The notes under the pieces are model-generated. The model saw nothing but the letters and a program-made list of their open reading frames with translations. It was not told where the DNA came from and ran no database searches. The position numbers were made by a program, and so were the translations under genes. A stretch of 15,743 nucleotides of DNA from Bacteroidales bacterium (GTDB lineage: Bacteria > Bacteroidota > Bacteroidia > Bacteroidales > UBA3824). The stretch is from assembly GCA_016287995.1 (NCBI GenBank), contig JAEEXW010000017.1:1-15743 (forward strand), written 5' to 3'. Below are positions 8,411-14,762 of the stretch, piece by piece (within the stretch, counting starts at the first letter, position 1; each line of letters begins with the position of its first letter).

Positions 8411-8547
8411 GTTCCCTTTTAAAAAAGGGAACCGGAAAACTTTTAAGAACGCGCTTCGCGCGGAGTAAGTTATGTAAGGGTTACGTACGCCACTCCGCGC
8501 GAAGCGCGAATATAAAAGTTTTTTGGTTCTTTTTTTCAAAAAAGAAC
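8411..8547. repeat. 137-bp composite palindromic element with nested hairpins
   Basis: An almost fully symmetrical non-coding element fills the pheS-tyrS gap. Each end is a 22-nt hairpin with perfect 10-bp arms (8411-8432 with arms GTTCCCTTTT/AAAAGGGAAC; 8526-8547 with arms GTTCTTTTTT/AAAAAAGAAC). Inside lie 17-bp perfect inverted arms (CGCGCTTCGCGCGGAGT at 8450-8466 and its complement at 8492-8508) around a 25-nt loop. Between core and end hairpins, AAAACTTTTA on the left matches TAAAAGTTTT on the right, broken by a short mismatch next to the GC core. The GC-rich core contrasts with the AT-rich surroundings. Neither end hairpin is followed by a T-run on its own strand, so it is not a canonical terminator. 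It encodes no protein. It resembles a REP/MITE-like intergenic repeat, but only one copy is in this window. Confidence 0.8.
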
Positions 8548-8565
8548 GAGAAAAAAATAAAAAAA

Positions 8566-9864
8566 ATGAGTTTTATTGACGATTTGAAATGGCGTGGCAT
8601 GATACATGACATTATGCCAGGCACAGAAGAACAGTTAGCGAAAGAGATGACCACTGCGTATGTTGGTATTGACCCGACAGCGGATTCTCTTCATATAGGG
8701 CATTTGGTTTCGATAATGATATTGAAACATTTTCAAATGGCCGGACATAAGCCTATTGCGTTGGTAGGTGGTGCAACGGGCATGGTTGGCGACCCGTCAG
8801 GAAAGTCAGCCGAGCGTAATCTCTTGGACGAAAAGACGTTGAACCACAATAAAGAATGTATTAAAGCGCAACTCGCAAAGTTTTTGGATTTTGAAAGCGA
8901 CGCGCCCAACAAAGCCGAATTAGTGGACAATTACGACTGGATGAAAGATTTTTCTTTTATCAACTTTATCCGCGACATTGGCAAGCATATCACCGTTAAT
9001 TATATGATGGCGAAAGATTCTGTTAAAAAGCGTTTTGCGAGTGATTCTCGTGAAGGTATGAGTTTTACGGAGTTTTCGTATCAGTTGATGCAGGGTTATG
9101 ACTTTTATTATTTGAGAAAGCATAAAAACTGCAAACTTCAAATGGGCGGTGCTGACCAATGGGGCAATATCACGACTGGTATGGAGTTAATCCGCAGAAT
9201 TGACGGTCCTGAGGCTGAGGCTTTTGGTCTTACTTGTCCGCTTATAAAAAAGGCTGACGGCACAAAGTTCGGAAAGACGGAAAAAGGTAACGTTTGGCTC
9301 GACGAAAAACTGACTTCTCCGTATGAGTTTTATCAGTTTTGGATTAACACTTCTGACGAAGATGCAGAAAGGTACATCAAGATTTACACGTTGCTATCAA
9401 AAGACGAAATTGAGGCGTTGATTGCAAAACACAAAGAAAATCCGTCTTTGAGGGTTCTTCAATCGGAATTAGCAAAGAGAATCACGATAATGGTTCACGG
9501 CGAAGAGGCTTATAATACGGCTGTTTCGGCTTCACAGATTCTTTTTGGCAAGGGTACGAAAGAGCAATTGACTGCCCTTGACGAGAAAACATTTTTGTCA
9601 GTTTTTGCCGGTGTTCCGCAGTTTTCTGTTTCAAAAGACGAGTTGAAAAACGGTATCGGCGTTTTGGACTTGTTAGCAGAAAAGACTAAATGTTTTGCTT
9701 CAAAAGGCGAAGTCCGCAGAACGATAAAAGAAAACGGACTTTCAATCAATCAAGAGAAAGTTTCAGATCCGGAACTTGTCGTAAACGAGTCTTTCCTCTT
9801 GGACGAAAAATACGTTTTAGTAAAAAAAGGTAAGAAAAACTGGTTTATTATTAAAGCGGAATAA
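8566..9864 (+). CDS. tyrS: Tyrosine--tRNA ligase
   Basis: Class I aminoacyl-tRNA synthetase of 432 residues that attaches tyrosine to tRNA-Tyr in the cytoplasm. The Rossmann catalytic domain contains the HIGH signature in SLHIGHLVS (41-49), the glycine-rich GGATGMVGDPSGKS, the tyrosine-binding strings YQLMQGYDF and QMGGADQWGN, and the KMSKS equivalent KFGKT (about 234-238). KFGKT/S is the usual form in this bacterial TyrRS class, so it is not a defect. The C-terminal S4-like RNA-binding domain is present (GEVRRTIKENGLSINQEKV). ATG 8566 gives the expected N-terminus (MSFIDDLKWRGMIHDIMPGT). The gene starts 19 bp after the composite palindrome and ends before a strong terminator at 9885-9926. 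No convincing promoter is visible between the palindrome and the start. Confidence 0.98.
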   Translation: MSFIDDLKWRGMIHDIMPGTEEQLAKEMTTAYVGIDPTADSLHIGHLVSIMILKHFQMAGHKPIALVGGATGMVGDPSGKSAERNLLDEKTLNHNKECIKAQLAKFLDFESDAPNKAELVDNYDWMKDFSFINFIRDIGKHITVNYMMAKDSVKKRFASDSREGMSFTEFSYQLMQGYDFYYLRKHKNCKLQMGGADQWGNITTGMELIRRIDGPEAEAFGLTCPLIKKADGTKFGKTEKGNVWLDEKLTSPYEFYQFWINTSDEDAERYIKIYTLLSKDEIEALIAKHKENPSLRVLQSELAKRITIMVHGEEAYNTAVSASQILFGKGTKEQLTALDEKTFLSVFAGVPQFSVSKDELKNGIGVLDLLAEKTKCFASKGEVRRTIKENGLSINQEKVSDPELVVNESFLLDEKYVLVKKGKKNWFIIKAE

Positions 9865-9884
9865 AAAACAATATTCTTTTAACA

Positions 9885-9926
9885 AAAAAAACGGCTATCG
9901 AAAACATTTTCGGTAGCCGTTTTTTG
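9885..9926 (+). terminator. Rho-independent terminator after tyrS
   Basis: The 14-bp stem ACGGCTATCGAAAA / TTTTCGGTAGCCGT (one G-T pair) closes a very short loop around 9905-9906, and the right arm runs directly into six Ts. An A-run precedes the left arm, so the structure may also stop transcripts on the minus strand, though no minus-strand gene faces it nearby. Confidence 0.9.
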
Positions 9927-9952
9927 TAAAATAAAAAAAATCACTATTTTTG
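9922..9952 (+). promoter_or_regulatory. Bacteroidetes-type promoter of the CAP lipoprotein gene
   Basis: TTTTG (9922-9926), an 18-bp spacer, then TATTTTTG followed by C (9945-9952), an exact TAnnTTTG box. The -33 element is formed by the T-tract of the tyrS terminator, so the two signals share bases. The leader to ATG 10008 would be about 50 nt and AT-rich. Confidence 0.6.
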
Positions 9953-10007
9953 CACGAAAAGAATTGAAAATTGTAAAAAACGAATTATAAACTAAATTTA
10001 TAAAAAA

Positions 10008-10688
10008 ATGAGAAAGATTTTTTTACTATTACTTGCAACCCTATTGTTTTCGTGTTCTATTCTTGATGATGACGGAGAGGATCAAGAAAACAAAACAGAA
10101 GAAAACAAAACGGAAGATAATAAAACGGAAGATAATAAAACTGATGACAACAAAACTGAGGATAACAAAACCGAAGACAATAAAACCAATGATAAGGAAG
10201 TTAGTGCAGCGTTTGAGTATTTGAATGCTGTTAGACAAAATCCTTCGGCTTATAGCAAAGAAATCGGTGTGGATCTTAGTGGGGTTTCAAAAATTCACAC
10301 ATTGAAATGGAACGACATTTTAGCGAAAGTTGCCCAAGAAAGAGCCGAAGATATGGTTGCAAGAAATTATTTCGGGCATACCGACCCTGACGGTTACGGC
10401 ACAAACATAAAAATCAACAATGCCGGATATACTTTGGACGAAAGTTGGTATTCAGACAAAAGTATGAATTATTTTGAAAGTCTTGCGGCAGGATATGCGG
10501 AAGGCAAAGCCACTGTGATTCAGTTGATTAATGACGGCGGGGCAGATAATCAAAGTGCCGGACACCGCAGACATCTTCTCGGAATGGATGATTTTTGGGG
10601 TGATTGTTACGACATCGGAATCGGAAAAGCCAAGGGCGGATATTATGGAACGTATTGGTGCTTTTTGATTGCAAAACATCAGTTTTAA
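10008..10688 (+). CDS. CAP/SCP-domain lipoprotein with NKT-repeat linker
   Basis: Predicted envelope lipoprotein of 226 residues. The N-terminus MRKIFLLLLATLLFSC is a lipoprotein signal with the lipidated Cys at 16. The acidic stretch just after it (DDDGED) resembles the export signal that sends Bacteroidetes lipoproteins to the cell surface, so surface exposure is plausible but inferred. Residues 27-61 are a linker of seven pentapeptides with NKT at the core. Residues about 66-226 form a CAP (cysteine-rich secretory protein, SCP/PR-1) domain: FEYLNAVRQNPSAYS, LKWNDILAKVAQERAEDMVARN, GHTDPDG with His124, YFESLAAG with Glu157, and SAGHRRHLLG with His186. These are the cavity residues typical of bacterial CAP proteins; Cys200 and Cys218 might pair. 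Molecular function of bacterial CAP lipoproteins is mostly unknown. It is monocistronic and convergent with the minus-strand gene that ends at 10723. Confidence 0.92.
   Translation: MRKIFLLLLATLLFSCSILDDDGEDQENKTEENKTEDNKTEDNKTDDNKTEDNKTEDNKTNDKEVSAAFEYLNAVRQNPSAYSKEIGVDLSGVSKIHTLKWNDILAKVAQERAEDMVARNYFGHTDPDGYGTNIKINNAGYTLDESWYSDKSMNYFESLAAGYAEGKATVIQLINDGGADNQSAGHRRHLLGMDDFWGDCYDIGIGKAKGGYYGTYWCFLIAKHQF
10086..10190 (+). repeat. Seven 15-bp tandem repeats encoding (E/D)NKT(E/D/N)
   Basis: Seven in-frame units start at 10086, 10101, 10116, 10131, 10146, 10161 and 10176. They encode ENKTE, ENKTE, DNKTE, DNKTD, DNKTE, DNKTE and DNKTN. The units differ at wobble positions (AAC/AAT, ACA/ACG/ACT/ACC, GAA/GAG) while the peptide pattern is kept, which argues for selection on the protein rather than recent slippage alone. 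The last unit runs into DKEVSA at the start of the CAP domain. Confidence 0.9.
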
Positions 10689-10722
10689 TGCTTACATAAA
10701 TTTGCGATACTTATCTTATAAT

Positions 10723-11760
10723 TCACGTAAATTTATAAAACTTTTTCATTTTTGGCGTGTTTTCTTTGATATAAATATCGCAAATTTTTTTTACAACTTC
10801 ACTAATATCTTCATAATCAATGATTAACATACCGAGACTTTTAGTGTTGGAATATAATTTAAAAGATTCGATACGTTCAAAATAAGTTGAGTCCAAAATT
10901 GGACGTCGGCCTGTCAAAAGCGATTTTACAATATAACAACCTTTATAAACCAACATTCTAAATTTTCCGGCGTACTTTAAATTTTTCTCCGTGCCGAAAT
11001 TTTGCGAAATAAGTTTCAAAACCTGATAATAACTCAAATTCTGCGAAACTAAAATAAATTTTTCGCCTGTGATTTCTTTTTTAGACAAAGTCATCAGACA
11101 TTTCACAACGTCGTAAACCCCTACAAAACCCGTAACGCCTTTTGTATAAAAACCGTATGTCGCCGCCAAAGAAAACAACCGCGACGAATCATAATGCCAA
11201 TCTCCCGGACCTAAAACAACGCCAGCATTCACGATACAACCTTTCAAATCCTCGTTCAAAGCCCGCTGAACCTCCATTTCACACAAATAATTCAACTGCG
11301 AAATTTTGGGATAATTGCCTTTCGGATTTCTTTGTGATTGCTCTGTAATTTCCTTAAATTCAGGTTCATCGCCCAAGGTATCTAAACTAGAAATGTAATA
11401 TAAATAACTGACCTCTGCCTCCCGCAAAGCCGAAATCAAAGTCTTTATGCCCTCAATATAATCCTGAAATTTTCTGTTAACGCTAAATACGGGATACTTG
11501 CAAACGTAAACAACATCAACGCCATTTGCAGCCTTAACCAAAGAATCATAATCCATAGGATTAGCCTCTACCCAGCGTATTTCGTTGAAAATATTTAAGT
11601 AATCGTCGGAATAAAAACTCAAATAGTTTTTCGTCTTGTTTATATCGTCGCCCTTAGAGAAAGTTGCGCGCACAGTGTACCCCTCTTTGAGCAGAACGCA
11701 AGCCAAATGCGCTCCGACCATATCCGTCGCTCCGATTATGAGATATACACCGCTTTTCAA
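10723..11760 (-). CDS. Extended-SDR / NAD-dependent epimerase-like protein with altered active site
   Basis: A Rossmann-fold protein of about 345 residues related to the 3-beta-HSD/epimerase branch of the short-chain dehydrogenases: GVYLIIGATDMVGAHLACVL, ADGVDVVYV-like NGVDVVYVCKYPV, YYISSLDTLGDEPEF, and CIVNAGVVLGPGDW. Two signatures are broken. The dinucleotide loop GxxGxxG reads GATDMVG, with Asp (complement of 11722-11724) for the middle Gly. When the conserved CEMEV helix is aligned with relatives, the YxxxK catalytic pair falls on Ile and Asn (complements of 11302-11304 and 11290-11292). The protein may be a non-catalytic binding protein or an atypical enzyme. Start choice: an in-frame TTG at 11790 lies inside the -7 box of a promoter, so a TTG at 11760, just before the Rossmann strand, is preferred; no ATG precedes the fold. 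Substrate and pathway are unknown. Confidence 0.75.
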   Translation of the reverse strand: MKSGVYLIIGATDMVGAHLACVLLKEGYTVRATFSKGDDINKTKNYLSFYSDDYLNIFNEIRWVEANPMDYDSLVKAANGVDVVYVCKYPVFSVNRKFQDYIEGIKTLISALREAEVSYLYYISSLDTLGDEPEFKEITEQSQRNPKGNYPKISQLNYLCEMEVQRALNEDLKGCIVNAGVVLGPGDWHYDSSRLFSLAATYGFYTKGVTGFVGVYDVVKCLMTLSKKEITGEKFILVSQNLSYYQVLKLISQNFGTEKNLKYAGKFRMLVYKGCYIVKSLLTGRRPILDSTYFERIESFKLYSNTKSLGMLIIDYEDISEVVKKICDIYIKENTPKMKKFYKFT

Positions 11761-11764
11761 AATA

Positions 11765-11810
11765 TTAACCGTTTTTTTCCAACTTCGCAAAGTTAGAAAA
11801 AAACGGTTAA
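11765..11810. promoter_or_regulatory. 46-bp palindrome overlapping the SDR-gene promoter
   Basis: Two 21-nt arms (11765-11785 and 11790-11810) pair at 20 of 21 positions around a 4-nt loop (CGCA); each arm contains CGGTTAA or its complement and a run of T or A. On the minus strand the centre holds TAACTTTG (11795-11788), an exact TAnnTTTG -7 box for the gene ending at 10723, though the -33 element is weak. The same structure lies 38 bp after the prohibitin-like gene and could act as its terminator in RNA. It may therefore be an operator, a terminator or both; the symmetry is seen, the role is inferred. Confidence 0.6.
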
Positions 11811-11847
11811 CATAATTTTCAATTTTTATAAACTTTTTATTAATAAA

Positions 11848-12798
11848 TTATTTCCCACTTGTCAAAGGAACTACCGCACCCGTACCCGGAACGATGTATG
11901 CAGCGTCAGGAACTTCTTTACCATTCCAGTTTTTAGCACGTTGCAAATTAACTTCGTAATTCCATTGAGCCTGCATTGTAGCAAGATTTTGAGCAATTTT
12001 TTGATTTTCGTAAGCCTGAGCGTCAGCAGCAAGTCTTTTAGCCTCAGCAGCACCTCTTGCAGTTGCGATTTCGGCTTCTGCATCAAGTTCTGCCGCTTGT
12101 TTTCTTGCCTCTGCCTCTTTAACGAGTTTCTGAGCCTGAGCAGCCGCAATGTTAGCCTCTTGCTCAGCCTGTTTAACCTGCTGAGTACGGTTTGCTGTCT
12201 CGCGGATTTGCTTATCAAAATCTTCTGACCAATCAAAATTCGTTATTGTTGTAGAATTAATAAGGACAGGATAATTGTCTTGCATACGTTTCAAAACTAC
12301 TTCCGAAACCTGAGCCGTAATTGCATCTTGTTGGCTAACTAAGTCATAAATAGAATACTTACCCGTAGTCTCTTTAAGTGATGCTTTAATACAGTCTTTC
12401 ATCGCATTCTCTATTATGGCTGAATTTCTGTATTTTTTAACGATTTCAATAATTCGGTTTTCATCATAGTTATAACGAACCACAACGGTTGCGCCAAGGG
12501 TCTGCATATCCTTTGTAATAGCACCGTCATCACCGACAGTGAAAGTTACTTCGTATGTTTTCGGCACTATTGAAAATGTCTCAATTGAGGTCAAAAACGG
12601 AACCTTCCAATGAAAACCCGGTTGAATAGGCTCTTCGGAGGTTATCTCACCAAGTCTTACAGCAACGCCTCTTTCGTCAGGCTCAATAACTTGATAACTA
12701 TTAAGAAAAACAATAAAACCCAGCAACAAGACTACTATTATCAAAATCGTGTTGCCTTTCGGTTTCGGAATATTTCTATTCGGTGGTACTACTGCCAT
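11848..12798 (-). CDS. Prohibitin / SPFH (band 7) family membrane protein
   Basis: Membrane-anchored SPFH protein of 316 residues. A short Pro-rich cytoplasmic N-terminus is followed by one membrane helix (about 17-36, TILIIVVLLLGFIVFLNSYQ). The SPFH domain follows (about 37-200), with VIEPDERGVAVRLGEI, PGFHWKVPFL, MQTLGATVVVRYNY and a KASLKETTGKYSIYDLVSQ stretch. Residues about 205-285 are an Ala/Glu/Gln-rich coiled coil (EQEANIAAAQAQKLVKEAEA) that drives ring-like oligomers in the family, and the C-terminus is a short non-coiled tail. Related bacterial proteins (HflC/HflK, prohibitin-like) organise membrane domains or hold the FtsH protease in check; which role applies here is not evident, and no ftsH is nearby. 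It starts 18 bp after the response-regulator stop with no promoter visible between them, suggesting cotranscription with the two-component genes. Confidence 0.93.
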   Translation of the reverse strand: MAVVPPNRNIPKPKGNTILIIVVLLLGFIVFLNSYQVIEPDERGVAVRLGEITSEEPIQPGFHWKVPFLTSIETFSIVPKTYEVTFTVGDDGAITKDMQTLGATVVVRYNYDENRIIEIVKKYRNSAIIENAMKDCIKASLKETTGKYSIYDLVSQQDAITAQVSEVVLKRMQDNYPVLINSTTITNFDWSEDFDKQIRETANRTQQVKQAEQEANIAAAQAQKLVKEAEARKQAAELDAEAEIATARGAAEAKRLAADAQAYENQKIAQNLATMQAQWNYEVNLQRAKNWNGKEVPDAAYIVPGTGAVVPLTSGK

Positions 12799-12816
12799 AA
12801 TAATATTAATTTAATG

Positions 12817-13509
12817 TTAATCTACAAATTTATAACCTACGCCTTTTACGGTGCGAATATAATCCTCGCCGATTTTTTCGCGCAATTTTCTGATATGAAC
12901 GTCAATTGTTCTGTCGCCGACAACAATAGAATCGCCCCAGATAGCCGAATAAATTTCCTCTCTCGTGAAAACTTTTTCCGGCTTTGAAATAAGAAGCAAA
13001 AGCAAAGAGAACTCCTTTCTTGGAAGCGAAAGTTCTTCACCGTTATTAATAACAGTATATTTTTCCTTGTCGATAACAAGGTCGCCGAGACGGATAATGT
13101 TGCTTTCCGGCGACTCTGGCGCATCTTCGGTTTTACCAAAACGTTTGAGAAGTGCACTTACTCTCGAAACCAAAACTTTCGGTTTTATAGGTTTTGCAAT
13201 GTAATCGTCTGCACCCGCTTCAAAACCAGCGATTTGCGAATAATCTTCGCTCCTTGCCGTCAAGAAAGCCACAACCGTATTGTTCAAAGCAGGCTGCTTG
13301 CGGATTTCTTCGCAGGTTTCTATACCGTCCATTTCCGGCATCATCACGTCAAGAATGATAAGATGCGGAATGTATTGTTTTGCCAACTTGACGGCATCTT
13401 TACCGTTGTTAGCCGTAAAAACCGTGTAACCGGCCTTTTTTAAATTGTACGACAAAAAATCAAGTATGTCCGTTTCGTCGTCAACAAGTAGAATCTTATA
13501 ATTTTCCAT
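12817..13509 (-). CDS. Response regulator, OmpR/PhoB family
   Basis: DNA-binding response regulator of 230 residues. The receiver domain (about 1-120) has the acidic pocket DDE (10-12), the phosphoacceptor Asp54 in LIILDVMMPEMDG, the conserved Thr in FLTARSED and the Lys in DDYIAKPIKP. A linker leads to a C-terminal winged helix (about 135-230) with LPRKEFSLLLLL, VFTREEIYSAIWG, the recognition helix RTIDVHIRKLREKIG and the wing RTVKGVGYKF. All switch residues are intact. It begins 10 bp after the histidine kinase stop, so the pair is translated from one transcript with kinase first. The sequence is closest in layout to PhoB-type regulators, but the presence of PhoR/PhoB function is not shown: no phosphate genes are here. 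Confidence 0.97.
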   Translation of the reverse strand: MENYKILLVDDETDILDFLSYNLKKAGYTVFTANNGKDAVKLAKQYIPHLIILDVMMPEMDGIETCEEIRKQPALNNTVVAFLTARSEDYSQIAGFEAGADDYIAKPIKPKVLVSRVSALLKRFGKTEDAPESPESNIIRLGDLVIDKEKYTVINNGEELSLPRKEFSLLLLLISKPEKVFTREEIYSAIWGDSIVVGDRTIDVHIRKLREKIGEDYIRTVKGVGYKFVD

Positions 13510-13519
13510 AGTAATATGT

Positions 13520-14581
13520 TTATATTTTTGCCTTTTTCAACGTGAATGAAAAAGTCGTTCCTTCATTAATCCTGCTTTTTACGGTGATACCTTCGCCGTG
13601 AGCCTCCAAAATGTGCTTTACGATTGCAAGACCGAGACCCGTGCCGCCGTTTTGCGAACTGCGCGACTTGTCAACACGGAAAAACCTCTCAAAAACCCTT
13701 TGAAGATTTTCCTCGCTGATTCCAATTCCGTCGTCCTGAACCTCGATAAGCCATTTGTTGTCAATATCAAAAATGCCGACAGAGGTTGTACCGCCTTCCT
13801 TACCGTAGTTTATCGAATTTACAACCAAGTTGTTGATAACCTCGTAAATTCTCATCTTATCAGCGGCTGCCATAACGCTCTGAGTTTTGGCCTTCTGAAC
13901 CATCTTCAACTGAATTTTCTTGTTTTCAGCCTTCAATTCATTTAATTCAAACACCTCTTTTATTGTATCTGTAACGTCAAAATTTTCGATGACGAGTTTA
14001 AGATTTCCAGTTTCGAGTTTCGAAATTGTTTCAAGGTCTTGAACAATAGAAATCAGCCGGTTGATATTTTTTTCAGCACGCTGCAAATATTTTACGTTGA
14101 TTTCAGGGTCGTCCAAACCTCCGTCCATAAGAGTAGTTATATAACCTTGAATATTAAAAAGCGGCGTTTTGAGTTCGTGAGAAACATTGCCGAGATATTC
14201 CTTTCTGTATTTTTCGTTTGATTTGAGGATTGAAATTTCCTTAGCCTTATCTTTGACCCATTTCGCAACCTCCTCATTAACCTGTGCGACGATTTTGTTA
14301 GTATCATCAGACACGGATTTGATTTTGAACTCCTCTTCCGGCTTTGAAAAAGTTTCCAAAGTGCCGTAAATCGGTTTTACTTGTTCTGCAACAATTTTGT
14401 TAAAAATTTTTATCAGAACAAAGAATAATACCACGCCTGAAACCAATGGGAAAAACACTCTCAGTAAATTAACGGTAGAGCCTGCCAAACCGTCTTGGCA
14501 AACAACCGACATTGCCGTAAAAATCACTGCGGCAAGTATAACCGAGATAAACAAAGATATTTTCTGTTCCTTTTTTTTCAT
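13520..14581 (-). CDS. Sensor histidine kinase with minimal intramembrane sensor
   Basis: Membrane histidine kinase of 353 residues from ATG 14581 (MKKKEQKISLFISVILAAVI). An in-frame TTG at 14629 would add 16 residues, but that TTG is the -33 element of the gene's own promoter and is upstream of transcription. Two membrane helices (about 8-28 and 38-60) enclose only about eight to ten residues, too few for a periplasmic domain, so the stimulus is probably sensed in the membrane or by a partner. A linker (about 61-130) leads to the HisKA domain with the phosphorylated His at about 135 in VSHELKTPL. The HATPase domain follows with N box VINNLVVNSINYG, G1 VQDDGIGIS, the F box RFFRVDKSRS and G2 GTGLGLAIV. 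The partner regulator is 10 bp downstream and a prohibitin-like membrane protein follows. Confidence 0.95.
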   Translation of the reverse strand: MKKKEQKISLFISVILAAVIFTAMSVVCQDGLAGSTVNLLRVFFPLVSGVVLFFVLIKIFNKIVAEQVKPIYGTLETFSKPEEEFKIKSVSDDTNKIVAQVNEEVAKWVKDKAKEISILKSNEKYRKEYLGNVSHELKTPLFNIQGYITTLMDGGLDDPEINVKYLQRAEKNINRLISIVQDLETISKLETGNLKLVIENFDVTDTIKEVFELNELKAENKKIQLKMVQKAKTQSVMAAADKMRIYEVINNLVVNSINYGKEGGTTSVGIFDIDNKWLIEVQDDGIGISEENLQRVFERFFRVDKSRSSQNGGTGLGLAIVKHILEAHGEGITVKSRINEGTTFSFTLKKAKI

Positions 14582-14599
14582 CAGCAATAATTTTTGCCG

Positions 14600-14629
14600 C
14601 AAATTTAATTGGTTTTTCCAGAAAAACAA
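14600..14629 (-). promoter_or_regulatory. Bacteroidetes-type promoter of the histidine kinase operon
   Basis: Minus strand: TTG (14629-14627), a 19-bp spacer, then TAAATTTG followed by CGG (14607-14600), an exact match to the phylum's TAnnTTTG box. The leader to ATG 14581 would be around 13-15 nt. This placement decides the start codon of the kinase, because the longer TTG-initiated frame would begin inside the promoter. Confidence 0.65.
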
Positions 14630-14656
14630 AAAAAAACACGAAATTTTTAAAAAACG

Positions 14657-14688
14657 TTTTGTTATTGTTTTTTTATTACCTAATTTTG
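14657..14688 (+). promoter_or_regulatory. Probable promoter of the DASS symporter gene
   Basis: TTTTG (14657-14661), a 19-bp spacer and TAATTTTG (14681-14688) fit the TAnnTTTG pattern. The leader to ATG 14763 would be about 70 nt. The region is very AT-rich, so a chance match is more likely here than at the other promoters. It is divergent from the kinase promoter, 28 bp away. Confidence 0.45.
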
Positions 14689-14762
14689 AACGTTTTTACA
14701 ATTTCTTAACACGAAATTAATCAAAACACGTAACGAACTTTAATTCAGCATTTTAAAAATTT

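Noticed and set aside
8411..8432. Left end hairpin as a simple pheS terminator
   Set aside because: No T-run follows it on the plus strand, and it is part of a larger symmetrical element; a weak terminating role is not excluded.
9280..9286. KFGKT instead of KMSKS in the tyrosine--tRNA ligase as a sign of inactivity
   Set aside because: KFGKS/T is the normal form in this bacterial TyrRS class and the other catalytic motifs are intact.
10086..10190. CRISPR-like array
   Set aside because: Units are contiguous 15-bp in-frame coding repeats without spacers, and no cas gene is present.
10041..10238. Open frames in the other readings over the lipoprotein repeats (10033-10224 plus, 10041-10238 minus)
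   Set aside because: They are low-complexity products of the 15-bp repeat; the plus-strand lipoprotein frame has a signal peptide and a full CAP domain.
10689..10722. Bidirectional terminator between the convergent lipoprotein and SDR-like genes
   Set aside because: The 34-bp gap shows no stem of useful length; a TAAATTTG match there faces the wrong way for any gene start and is probably chance.
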